10,709 nt of DNA from Caryophanales bacterium UBA6877 (GCA_002451465.1 DKCJ01000017.1:1-10709); one strand, 5' to 3'; counted from the first letter of the stretch, positions 1-6,251 are shown. Made by a program: numbers and translations. The notes: generated from the letters alone by a model not told the origin.

Positions 1-294
1 ATTTCAATAAATGATTGCTCAGGATTCCTTCTATGAATATCTAGAATTCGCTTAATAATTTCAGTTTTTAGTTTATTTGGATGATCAGAAAGTGGTTTGT
101 GAGATTTATCTAACAAACTTCTCTTTGTACCATCAAAACTTTTTTAGCCATCGGTAGAGAAATGGTCTTTTGATATGATAAAAAGATAAATTCTTTTTAA
201 CAGGCCATTTAGACTCTTTATATCTGAGACAAGCATGATATCTTGTATCAATATCTAGTGGTAAATAATTACGTTCTAATGTTAAACTATACAT
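1..294 (-). pseudogene. DDE-type transposase, 5' fragment, frameshifted and cut by the window edge
   Basis: The protein starts at the ATG at 292-294, which has a strong Shine-Dalgarno (AAAGGAG, 300-306) 5 nt upstream; an upstream in-frame ATG at 360 has no such site. The first 53 residues hold a helix-turn-helix-like stretch (SFYHIKRPFLYRWLKKF) and end at a TGA (133-135). Shifting frame by one base in the A/T-rich run at 135-145 restores an open frame to the left edge, reading FDGTKRSLLDKSHKPLSDHP and then a segment ending in RRNPEQSFIE. HTH, then FDGT, then DKSHKP-HPN is the typical start of IS481-like integrase-core transposases, where the DNA-binding domain precedes an rve catalytic domain. 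The catalytic part would lie outside the window, so neither the family nor the full extent of decay can be fixed here. Family call is moderate; the frameshift is seen directly. Confidence 0.6.
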
Positions 295-486
295 GGCATC
301 TCCTTTTACAATTGAATGTACTAATTGAATTATAAATGAGATGCTTTTTTTGTTGAACAATTTTGTCTCACATCATTTGATATTAAACAAAATTTATTGT
401 AAATAATTTTATTTGTGAATTCTCAAAGTAAATTTCGTTTATTCTTTAAATCCTGCTTTTAGTCTAAGAATAGTACAATTAATATA

Positions 487-1661
487 TCCTGTTGGTTAAA
501 AGGAGGTTTAAGATGTCACATTTAACAGAAGAAAAACAGGAAAAAAATTAGTTCCATGCTTGCTCATGGTAATAAATGCTGTGAAATGGCAGAAGAAATT
601 GGATGCGATCCAACAACAATCGAAAAAGAAATAAAACGGAACAGAATTATTTCTAAAGATGCCTCAAGAGGTCAAAATAAATTCCTATGTAGCAAAATTG
701 ATAAATGGCCATATGTGTGTGGAATATGCAAAAATAAGCATATAGATTGTAGGTTTATGCAAATGAGATATGATGCCATATTAGCCCAAAAGAAATATGA
801 GGCAAAACTTCATAATTCTAGAAGAGGAATTAATCTAACAAAAGATGAATATGATCAATTAGTAGAAACAATCAAAGAAGGATTTAAAACAAAGAGATCT
901 GTTTACGCTTCAATAAAAGCTAGTAAGGTTGATATATCTTTACCGACAAGTATATCGATATATTTCTAAAAAAAAGTTCCAATCTCAAAAATGGATTTGC
1001 CATACGCTGTCACATATTAAAAAGAAAGAGAAAAATATAAGAGTACGATTACCCTAACAATCAAATAGATAGGAGCAATCGTACTTATTTAGACTATCTT
1101 GCTTATATGAAGACTAGAATCAATGAAATCACAACTCAAATGGATTTCCTTGGCTCCATAAAATCAGATAGCAAATCTATTTTAGTATTAATACTTCCAC
1201 AAATACACTTTATTTTTCTATATATAATCGAAAGGAAGAATTTATTTAATGTTGTTGAAACATTTAATTCAATTGAAAAGTTAATAAAATACAAAAAGTT
1301 TTGCGAGATCTTTCCATCAATATTAACGGACAGAGATCCAAGCTTTTCAGACATTCAAGGAATAGAGTTTTCAAAAAAATTAGGAGCTCAAAGAACATAT
1401 TTATTCTTTTGCGATGCATTTAAAAGCAATCAAAAGGCGTCAGTAGAAAATATGAATAAACAAATTAGAAAATTCTTTCCAAAAGGAAAATCAATAGACA
1501 ATTATAAGCAAGAGCAGATAAACCTAATTGCAAAAACAATAAATGAAACACCACTTTTTTCACTAGATGGTCATTCACCTAAAGAAGCATTTGCACTATT
1601 ATTCGGTTTAGAAACATATACTAAATTATTTGGTGAGTAAATAATTAACAAGCCAACAGGA
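487..1661 (+). mobile_element. Degenerate IS30-family insertion sequence
   Basis: A broken IS30-type transposase fills the interval between a 9-bp perfect inverted repeat, TCCTGTTGG (487-495) and CCAACAGGA (1653-1661). The resulting length of 1175 bp fits the family. The repeat is shorter than the 20-30 bp usual for IS30 ends, and no target duplication was found, so the true ends may extend further or have decayed. The element is probably immobile. Confidence 0.6.
513..1640 (+). pseudogene. IS30-family transposase, multiple frameshifts
   Basis: Start ATG 513 has an excellent Shine-Dalgarno (AAAGGAGG, 499-506). The first frame reads MSHLTEEKQEKN and stops at TAG 549; removing one A from the A7 run (541-547) joins it to the frame at 556, which carries the IS30 helix-turn-helix (MAEEIGCDPTTIEKEIKRNR) and a Cys-rich patch (WPYVCGICKNKHIDC). 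Further shifts are needed near 940-953 (to give IYRYISKKKF), near 986-991 (to give MDLPYAVTY) and near 1018-1041 (to give EYDYPNNQIDRSNRTYLDYL). The last open stretch (1107-1640) is the catalytic domain: D in TQMDFLG (1143-1145), D in LTDRD (1329-1331), E in ASVENMN (1446-1448), then KGKSID and the typical C-terminal HSPKEAF. Normal members are about 320-350 residues in one frame. With at least four breaks this is a dead gene; the family assignment is firm. Confidence 0.85.
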
Positions 1662-1762
1662 AACCGGAAATTAGTCTGAGAAACTGAATTTACTATTTGT
1701 TTTTAGCATGCTCAAAAACCTAAAAAAACAACTTTTCTCAAGATAAAGTCAGTTTTAATACC

Positions 1763-1818
1763 AAAAAACTGAATTTAGTCTGATAAAAAACTAACAATTC
1801 TAAAAAACTGAATTTAGT
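1763..1818 (+). repeat. Two direct copies of a 17-bp repeat, plus a partial third copy upstream
   Basis: AAAAAACTGAATTTAGT occurs at 1763-1779 and again at 1802-1818, exactly 39 bp apart. A shorter copy, AAACTGAATTTA, lies at 1681-1692, preceded by TTAGTCTGA (1671-1679), which also follows the 1763 copy as TTTAGTCTGA (1775-1784). A related TTTAGTCTAAGAA occurs at 458-470, left of the IS30 element, and TTTAGTTTAAGAA at 1813-1825 to its right. The repeats flank the IS30 element and may be decayed IS termini or a transposase-binding array. Function unknown. Confidence 0.6.
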
Positions 1819-1834
1819 TTAAGAATTTACGGGG

Positions 1835-1850
1835 ATATCAAATTTGATAT
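1835..1850. repeat. 16-bp perfect palindrome beside a C8 tract
   Basis: ATATCAAATTTGATAT is identical to its reverse complement. It is directly preceded by GGGG (1831-1834) and followed 10 bp later by eight consecutive C (1861-1868), so a larger imperfect hairpin pairing GGGG with CCCC is possible. The form is that of a dimeric operator or a relic of IS-end symmetry, but no host gene is next to it. Confidence 0.55.
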
Positions 1851-2009
1851 TTTTATTATACCCCCCCCGCATAAGTCAAGAGATCATAAACGTTTTTTAA
1901 AATAAGTTGAAGTGCTATTAATAAAGTAGACACAATTTGACATTTATGTGGACAGTTATATGTCATTTGTAAACATTAATTTTATAATTGTATACAGAAA
2001 GGAGCTTTT

Positions 2010-2369
2010 ATGAAGTATACAAAAGATGAAAAAATAGAAATTGGTCGTCAAATCTATACTCATTAAATCACCATAGGTGACGCTGCCGAGAAATATAACC
2101 TTAATTGGTATACAGTAAGAGACTATATGCGCCAATATAGAGATTTAAATCATCTTCCACCAATGTCTGATGGTAAAGATACTTTAAAAGTTATTAATAA
2201 AGCAAAGAAGAAAAATTTCGACGATCTAGAATTTTTATCTAGAGAAGAATTAATCGATGAAGCGATCAAAGCTCGTGTTGAAACTGAACGAGCAAAAAAA
2301 GGTTATGCTGTCAAAGGAGGTGGTCAGGAAAAGGAATTCATCAGTTTAAGCAATTCGAATTCGAAATAA
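2010..2369 (+). pseudogene. IS3-family orfA (HTH protein) with internal stop
   Basis: The ATG at 2010 has a Shine-Dalgarno (GAAAGGAG, 1997-2004) at 5 nt spacing. The reading frame gives MKYTKDEKIEIGRQIYTH, then a TAA at 2064-2066, then continues in the same frame as ITIGDAAEKYNLNWYTVRDY for a total of 119 codons. GDAAEKYNLNWYTVRDYMRQY is the helix-turn-helix of IS3 orfA, and the C-terminal EEL-DEAIKARVETERAKKGY is the conserved segment that runs into the orfB overlap. An A7 run (2294-2300), read as gcA AAA AAA G, sits where IS3 elements make the programmed -1 shift giving the OrfAB fusion. The single nonsense codon (probably CAA or GAA originally, inference) truncates OrfA before its DNA-binding helices. 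Confidence 0.85.
2294..2300 (+). promoter_or_regulatory. Probable programmed -1 frameshift site of the IS3 element
   Basis: Seven A residues lie near the end of orfA in the phase X XXY YYZ (gcA AAA AAA), just before orfB continues in the -1 frame. This is where IS3-family elements produce the OrfAB transposase. An AAAGGAGG (2313-2320) lies 12 nt downstream; it could instead help independent orfB initiation, though no ATG follows at a suitable distance. Confidence 0.5.
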
Positions 2370-3218
2370 TTTACAAACTATCAAATGATTTTCCGGTTCA
2401 AAAATTATGTAAGATTATGGATGTCAATCGCTCTGGATTTTATAAATGGAGAAACAGAATGAATAATGTATCATCAAAAAAATTAAATAAACAATGATAT
2501 CGAGTTATTTAGACAATATCATTTAATGTATCCTACACATGGATATAGATGGCTAAACGCTAAAATAAAGTTGGATTTAGGTAAAATTATGTCAGATAAC
2601 TATGCTCAACGTTGCTATGCTTTTGCTGATATTAGAAGTGTTTCTAAAAGATGCAAATATGCTAAACCAGGCAAAAAATATAAAATTTATCCTAATTTAT
2701 TACTTGCCGATTTAGCTATTAACCAACCTTATCAAGTTGTCGTTTCAGATATGACTGCATTTTGGGTTAATAAAGATTATTAAGAATTAACATTATATAT
2801 GGACTTATTTAATAATGAAATTGTTACTTATGATGTCTCTACAACTAGAGGAGATAGAATTACTTATATTAATGGTTTAAATGAATTAATAGAAAAGAAA
2901 AAAGAATATAAAGATCTCAAAATGATTTTACACACTGATCAAGGATCTGTATATTCTTCGAAAAGTTTCAATGAACTTTTACCTTTTTATAATATCACAC
3001 ATTCCATGTCTCGTGCTGGTACTCCCACTGATAATGGAGTTATGGAGTCTATTAATGGTTGGTTAAAAAAAGAATTGTTTAATGATTTTAAAATAAAAGA
3101 AAAAGAAGATCCTATTAAATGCATTGAAGAATACATCTTTTTCTTCAATGAACAAAGGCCTTTTTATTCACTTAATTATCTAACTCCTAAACAATTTAAA
3201 GAGTTTTTTACCCCTTAA
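2336..3218 (+). pseudogene. IS3-family orfB (DDE catalytic domain) with frameshift and stop
   Basis: In the -1 frame relative to orfA the sequence reads QFKQFEFEIIYKLSNDFPVQ and then the HTH-like MDVNRSGFYKWRNR, but meets TGA at 2495-2497. A one-base shift in the A-rich run at about 2484-2493 leads into NDIELFRQYHLMYPTHGYRW and the rve domain. A second break is an in-frame TAA (2781-2783) inside the catalytic core (WVNKDY*ELTLYMDLF). The three catalytic codons are intact: D in VVSDMT (2748-2750), D in HTDQG (2937-2939) and E in DNGVMESINGW (3045-3047), the last pair 36 residues apart as in the D-D(35)-E motif, and NEQRP near the C-terminus is the family signature. The start is not certain because orfB is normally made by frameshifting; the given start is only the beginning of the distinct -1 frame segment. 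Confidence 0.85.
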
Positions 3219-3272
3219 CACTACAAAGTGTCTACTTTCTCTTGACTAGTGCAAAGTTATCTTTTAAATAAA

Positions 3273-3359
3273 TGGTGCAGGAGGAGAGAATCGAACTCTT
3301 ACTTAAATTAATAACTTGGCTTCTGAGACCAAGGCGTCTACCAGTTCCGCCACTCCTGC
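3273..3359 (-). tRNA. tRNA-Leu(CAG), CCA encoded
   Basis: Folding by eye gives a perfect 7-bp acceptor stem (GCAGGAG with CTCCTGC), discriminator A, encoded CCA (3273-3275), a D-arm with GCG/CGC and the GG pair in AACTGGTAGA, and an anticodon stem TTGGT/GCCAA around the loop CTCAGAA, so the anticodon is CAG (3323-3325) reading CUG. A long variable region, as expected for class II leucine tRNAs, separates this from the T-arm with loop TTCGATT. Two weak points are seen: a G-U pair closing the anticodon stem and an A-C mismatch at the outer T-stem pair. The IS3 element ends 19 bp beyond the CCA and no hairpin terminator lies between them. Confidence 0.95.
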
Positions 3360-3368
3360 ATCTTTCTA

Positions 3369-3374
3369 ATTATA
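3369..3374 (-). promoter_or_regulatory. -10 box of the tRNA-Leu promoter
   Basis: On the minus strand a perfect TATAAT ends 9 nt before the mature tRNA 5' end, so transcription would start at or just ahead of the tRNA. The best -35-like hexamer, TTGTTA (3395-3400), is 20 nt upstream, longer than ideal. The promoter shares the 70-bp spacer with the divergent sir2 promoter. Confidence 0.6.
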
Positions 3375-3393
3375 ATAGAATTAATATTAATTA

Positions 3394-3423
3394 ATAACAA
3401 TTTTAAGAAGAAACTTATATAAT
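3394..3423 (+). promoter_or_regulatory. Promoter of the sir2-CBS operon, probably leaderless
   Basis: A perfect TATAAT (3418-3423) ends 6 nt before the sir2 ATG; an ATAACA (3394-3399) 18 nt upstream is a 4/6 match to the -35 consensus. Since transcription starts about 6-8 nt after the -10 box, the mRNA would begin at or within a base or two of the start codon. No Shine-Dalgarno is present. Confidence 0.55.
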
Positions 3424-3429
3424 AAATTC

Positions 3430-4173
3430 ATGGAAAAGATTAAGGAATTAACTGAATTAATTAAAGAAGCTAAACATATTGTATTTTTTGGGGGAGCAGG
3501 TGTCTCTACCGAATCTGGTATATTAGATTTTCGTAGTGAAAAAGGTTTATATAATTTAAAAAGTAAATATGGCGTTCCATATGAAGTTATTCTCTCACAT
3601 TCATATTTTGTAAATAATACCGAAACGTTCTTTAAGTTTTACCGAGAATTTATGATAAATAAAGATGCAAAACCTAATTTTGCACATAAATTTTTAGCAA
3701 ATTTAGAAAAAGAGAAAGATTTAACTATTATCACTCAAAATATTGATGGACTCCATCAAATGGCTGGCAGTAAAAAAGTTATAGAATTACATGGATCGAT
3801 ACATAGAAATTACTGCACTCATTGTATGAGATTTTATTCATTAGAAGACATATTAAAAATGGATAATGTTCCAATATGTACAGTATGTAAAAACGTTATT
3901 AAACCAGACGTAGTTTTATATGAAGAACCACTTGATGAAAATGTAATAACAAAAACAATGATTGCTTTAGAGAGTGCTGATTTATTAATTGTTGCTGGAA
4001 CTTCATTAAATGTTTATCCAGCAGCTTCATTTATTAATTATTTTTTTGGCGATAATATTGTTTTAATAAATAATATTCATGTGCCAATCAATAGAATTAT
4101 AAAACTAGAAATTAACAATAAAGTAGGGGAAGTATTTAAAAAAGTTCAAGACATCTTAAAGGAGAATAACTAA
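3430..4173 (+). CDS. Sir2-family NAD-dependent protein deacylase
   Basis: A 247-residue single-domain sirtuin, the usual bacterial length. It removes acyl groups from lysines using NAD+, releasing nicotinamide and O-acyl-ADP-ribose; cytosolic. Visible motifs: NAD-binding GGAGVSTESG (21-30), TQNIDG (102-107), catalytic His in ELHGS (H121), two zinc-binding CxxC pairs (C129/C132 and C150/C153) and GTSLNVYPA (190-198). The nearly universal GIPDFR is GILDFR here (30-35), a Pro-to-Leu change at the cofactor loop. All other key residues are present, so activity is likely. The start is the only in-frame ATG close to the promoter; there is no Shine-Dalgarno. The stop codon overlaps the start of the CBS gene (TAATG), so the two are co-transcribed and translationally coupled. 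Substrates cannot be read from the sequence; it is not linked to an acs or macrodomain gene here. Confidence 0.95.
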   Translation: MEKIKELTELIKEAKHIVFFGGAGVSTESGILDFRSEKGLYNLKSKYGVPYEVILSHSYFVNNTETFFKFYREFMINKDAKPNFAHKFLANLEKEKDLTIITQNIDGLHQMAGSKKVIELHGSIHRNYCTHCMRFYSLEDILKMDNVPICTVCKNVIKPDVVLYEEPLDENVITKTMIALESADLLIVAGTSLNVYPAASFINYFFGDNIVLINNIHVPINRIIKLEINNKVGEVFKKVQDILKENN

Positions 4174-4577
4174 TGGAAGAAAATATATTGTTATTTTTAT
4201 TACCAAAAATACAATGTGAATATGTACTAAATACTTTTACTATTCGTCAAGTAATTGAAAAGATGGATTATCATCACTATAGTGAAATTCCTGTTATTGA
4301 TAAAGAAGGAAAGTACGTAGGAACAATTAGTGATGGAGATATCTTAAGATATCTTAAAAATAACAAACTAAATTGGGAAGATACAATGTCAACTAAAATT
4401 GATAAAGTACCTATTTTACACAAAATTAAACCAATACAAATTAATAAAAAAATGTTAGAACTTGTAGAACTTTCAATTAATGAAAACTTTGTTCCAGTTA
4501 TTGATGATAGAGATTATTTTATTGGAATTATTACAAGAAAAGCAATTATTCAACATATGAAAAAGTGTTTAAAATAA
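4173..4577 (+). CDS. Twin CBS-domain protein
   Basis: 134 residues consisting almost only of a CBS pair (Bateman module), which usually binds adenosine-containing ligands such as AMP, ATP, SAM or NAD. CBS1 spans about residues 15-62, with the core SEIPVIDKEGKYVGTISDGD (37-56); CBS2 spans about 79-130, with FVPVIDDRDYFIGIITRKAI (106-125). Both end in the typical G-I/T-I-x-D/R strand-helix turn. No catalytic or DNA-binding domain is attached. It starts at an ATG overlapping the sir2 stop, with a clear Shine-Dalgarno AAAGGAG (4158-4164) 8 nt upstream. Pairing with a sirtuin suggests a sensor of adenylate or NAD status acting with it (inference). Standalone CBS pairs are also seen as general energy sensors. 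The stop codon lies inside the following terminator stem. Confidence 0.9.
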   Translation: MEENILLFLLPKIQCEYVLNTFTIRQVIEKMDYHHYSEIPVIDKEGKYVGTISDGDILRYLKNNKLNWEDTMSTKIDKVPILHKIKPIQINKKMLELVELSINENFVPVIDDRDYFIGIITRKAIIQHMKKCLK

Positions 4578-4602
4578 ATCGATTTTGATTTATTTTAAAC
4601 AC
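4565..4602. terminator. Bidirectional intrinsic terminator between the CBS gene and upp
   Basis: A perfect 16-bp inverted repeat (4565-4580 with 4587-4602) encloses a 6-nt loop. A short T-rich tail follows on both strands: ATATTTTT on the plus side, five T on the minus side. It serves the two convergent genes and contains the CBS gene's TAA stop. Confidence 0.85.
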
Positions 4603-4608
4603 ATATTT

Positions 4609-5232
4609 TTATAATGTACCAAATATTCTATCGCCAGCATCTCCAAGTCCTGGAAGAATATATCCTTTATCATTCAATTTTTCATCAACTGAGGCAATAT
4701 ATATTTCAGTATTTGGATGTTCTTTTAAGATTTTATCTAAACCTTCTTTAACACCAACTAAACAAAGAAGTCTTATATCTTTATATCCACGTTTTTCAAG
4801 TTGAGAAATCGCATCACTTGCACTCCCACCTGTTGCAACCATTGGATCGCATAGTAGAACTAAAGGATTTTTAACATGTGGTAATTTACAAAAGTATTCA
4901 ACTGGTTTTAAAGTTTTTTCATCACGATATAAACCAATATGACCAATTTTCGCGTTTGGTAACATATTTACTACACCATTACTCATACCTATACCAGCTC
5001 TTAAAATTGGTACAATTACTAAGTCTTTATCTAATCTAATTGAATCAATTTCACATCCAGTTGGTGTTTTAATTTTTCCATTTGCATGAACTTTTAAATC
5101 TTTAAAAACTTCATAAGTCATCAAACTCGAGATCTCATCTAAAAGTTGTCTAAAATCTTTACTTTTAGTTCTTTCATCTCTCATCATATTTAATTTCATT
5201 TCAATTAATGGATGTTTTACGACATGTAACAT
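4609..5232 (-). CDS. upp: Uracil phosphoribosyltransferase
   Basis: A 207-residue protein, full length for the family. It converts uracil and PRPP to UMP in pyrimidine salvage in the cytosol. Signatures: the N-terminal HPLI..KL...RDERT..K.FR segment, RAG (78-80), the PRPP loop CDPMVATGGSA (128-138) and the C-terminal uracil-binding YILPGLGDAGDRIFGT (191-206). It is monocistronic: a terminator separates it from the upstream membrane-protein gene and it ends at the shared terminator. Upstream of the ATG, AGAGAGG (5243-5249) is a possible Shine-Dalgarno at a rather long 10-nt spacing. Alternatively, TATAAA (5237-5242) could be a -10 box 4 nt before the ATG, with TTTATA 16 nt further up. Identification is secure. 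Confidence 0.98.
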   Translation of the reverse strand: MLHVVKHPLIEMKLNMMRDERTKSKDFRQLLDEISSLMTYEVFKDLKVHANGKIKTPTGCEIDSIRLDKDLVIVPILRAGIGMSNGVVNMLPNAKIGHIGLYRDEKTLKPVEYFCKLPHVKNPLVLLCDPMVATGGSASDAISQLEKRGYKDIRLLCLVGVKEGLDKILKEHPNTEIYIASVDEKLNDKGYILPGLGDAGDRIFGTL

Positions 5233-5261
5233 AATTTTTATACCTCTCTATTAATTTTTAT

Positions 5262-5285
5262 AAAAAAAGCCACTAGTAATGGCTT
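5262..5285 (-). terminator. Intrinsic terminator after the PF06541-type membrane protein
   Basis: On the minus strand AAGCCA (5285-5280), a 7-nt loop and TGGCTT (5272-5267) form a hairpin, and the T run (seven T in all, 5268-5262) overlaps its 3' arm. The stem is short (6 bp) and takes in part of the upstream gene's TAA stop. It separates this gene from upp. Confidence 0.7.
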
Positions 5286-6195
5286 ATTTATTCTCCTTTT
5301 TGGCTTTTGTACGTGGAGTTTCATCGCTTTCAGCGGCATTAGTTTTTGGAATAACATTTCCAACATACATATGACGTTTAATGTCATAAGTTAAATCACC
5401 AAATTTACTTTTAATTTTACTAGCAGCAAGTTCTGCTTGTTCATTAATCCATGTTTTATTTTTTAAAAGTTGTTTTGGTTTATTAATATGTATTAAATTT
5501 TGGAATTTAGCAAGATCAACAACAAACTTGTTCTTTTTAGCAATTCCACTAAGTTTACTAGCAAGTTTAACGCTATTTATAATATCAATAACCAAAACTC
5601 CACTATAAATTCCTAAAAAGAAAGTTAAACCAAAAATATGTTCATTAAAGAACCTAACTAATATTAAAACATAGGGTTCTACAAAAAACCAAAATAAAGC
5701 ACCCGCCACTAACCATAAAAAGGAAAATAAAGGACAGATAATTCCCATAACATTACCTTTTAATGTTGAATAATCCCAAAGTTTAATTCTAAAACCTTTA
5801 ATAAAAATAATTCCTGCAATAAATTCAAGTAAGGTCATACCTATACCAATTAAAACAACAACAATTAAACTAGTCCATAAAAAAGAAAGTGAACCATCAT
5901 AGGTAAAGCTACTATCTACTTTATAAAAAGTAGGTATTCCTGAACCATTACATATATATTTTAAAGAAATTGTACAAATAAAATATAAAAGACATAATCC
6001 AAAACCATATAAAGGTAAACAAGGTCCTTTTAAAAATCCTGGATTTGTCCATTTCTTTTGAGAAAAAAATCTTCTAAAAAAGATTTCAAGTAACCAGCCT
6101 AAGAAAGAACCAATTATAAAAAGATATAAAAAAGACAAAAATATTCCAAGAGGACCATCACTATTAATCACTTTTTCAAGAATATTTATTTTCAT
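5284..6195 (-). CDS. Polytopic membrane protein, putative ABC-transporter type IV family (PF06541)
   Basis: 303 residues with about five hydrophobic segments (roughly 17-38, 60-80, 105-131, 150-172, 186-208) and a basic C-terminal cytosolic tail. The signature GWLLEIFFRR followed by KKWTNPGFLKGPCLPLYGFG (33-66) is that of PF06541/COG4905, a Firmicutes family annotated as a putative ABC-transporter permease. The family has no proven transport function that I can name. No ATPase gene is next to it, so a true ABC-transporter role is doubtful. The last 80 residues are hydrophilic and end in a Lys-rich stretch (TPRTKAKKENK). It starts at ATG 6193-6195 with no Shine-Dalgarno but with a -10-like box 6 nt before it. 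It is monocistronic, with its own terminator, and divergent from the 230-residue orphan gene. Confidence 0.85.
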   Translation of the reverse strand: MKINILEKVINSDGPLGIFLSFLYLFIIGSFLGWLLEIFFRRFFSQKKWTNPGFLKGPCLPLYGFGLCLLYFICTISLKYICNGSGIPTFYKVDSSFTYDGSLSFLWTSLIVVVLIGIGMTLLEFIAGIIFIKGFRIKLWDYSTLKGNVMGIICPLFSFLWLVAGALFWFFVEPYVLILVRFFNEHIFGLTFFLGIYSGVLVIDIINSVKLASKLSGIAKKNKFVVDLAKFQNLIHINKPKQLLKNKTWINEQAELAASKIKSKFGDLTYDIKRHMYVGNVIPKTNAAESDETPRTKAKKENK

Positions 6196-6201
6196 GATTT
6201 T

Positions 6202-6230
6202 ATTTTATCTTTTTTACGTTTATTTATAAA
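6202..6230 (-). promoter_or_regulatory. Promoter of the PF06541 membrane protein, probably leaderless
   Basis: Minus strand: TTTATA (6230-6225, 4/6 to -35), a 17-nt spacer, then TAAAAT (6207-6202, 5/6 to -10) ending 6 nt before the ATG. There is no Shine-Dalgarno between the box and the start. Confidence 0.5.
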
Positions 6231-6251
6231 GAAAAAATACTAATTTCTGTT

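Larger units (their letters stand above)
1662..1868. other. Intergenic zone between two IS elements, short repeats, no gene
   Basis: The whole gene-free stretch between the two transposases runs from 1641 to 2009; this is the part lying outside both IS boundaries. No start codon with a ribosome site and no convincing ORF was found on either strand. It contains three copies of an AAACTGAATTTA motif, a 16-bp perfect palindrome and a C8 run, described separately. Remnants of older IS ends are the likeliest source (inference). Confidence 0.5.
1869..3253 (+). mobile_element. Decayed IS3-family (IS150-like) insertion sequence
   Basis: The broken orfA/orfB pair lies between AAAGTAGACAC (1923-1933) and its exact reverse complement (3228-3238). 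On the right, the inverted repeat continues outward as AGTCAAGAGA (reverse complement of 3238-3247) and ends in TGCA-like sequence near 3253. On the left, the same AGTCAAGAGA is found at 1874-1883, but 39 bp separate it from the inner half. The outer left boundary (about 1869) is therefore inferred. Overall size of about 1.38 kb fits IS3. No target duplication is visible. Three coding breaks make the element non-autonomous at best. Its right end lies 19 bp from the tRNA-Leu 3' end. Confidence 0.75.

Noticed and set aside
133..135. UGA read as tryptophan (Mycoplasma code)
   Set aside because: Reading through this TGA gives non-homologous sequence with another stop soon after, while a one-base shift restores a transposase-like sequence. 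Intact genes use TGG for Trp and have no in-frame TGA.
361..486. A gene or RNA in the gap left of the IS30 element
   Set aside because: Nothing beyond AT-rich sequence and one short repeat was found; there is no ORF with a ribosome site and no stable hairpin.
1136..1354. Minus-strand 72-codon ORF opposite the IS30 catalytic domain
   Set aside because: It is a shadow frame of a recognisable DDE domain on the plus strand and has no family-like sequence.
1763..1818. CRISPR array from the 39-bp spaced repeats
   Set aside because: There are only two full copies of 17 bp, a third copy is partial and irregularly spaced, and no cas genes are nearby.
5284..6195. A working ABC transporter permease
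   Set aside because: The family label is kept, but no ATP-binding subunit or substrate-binding protein is adjacent and the sequence lacks a classical permease coupling motif, so transport is not claimed.
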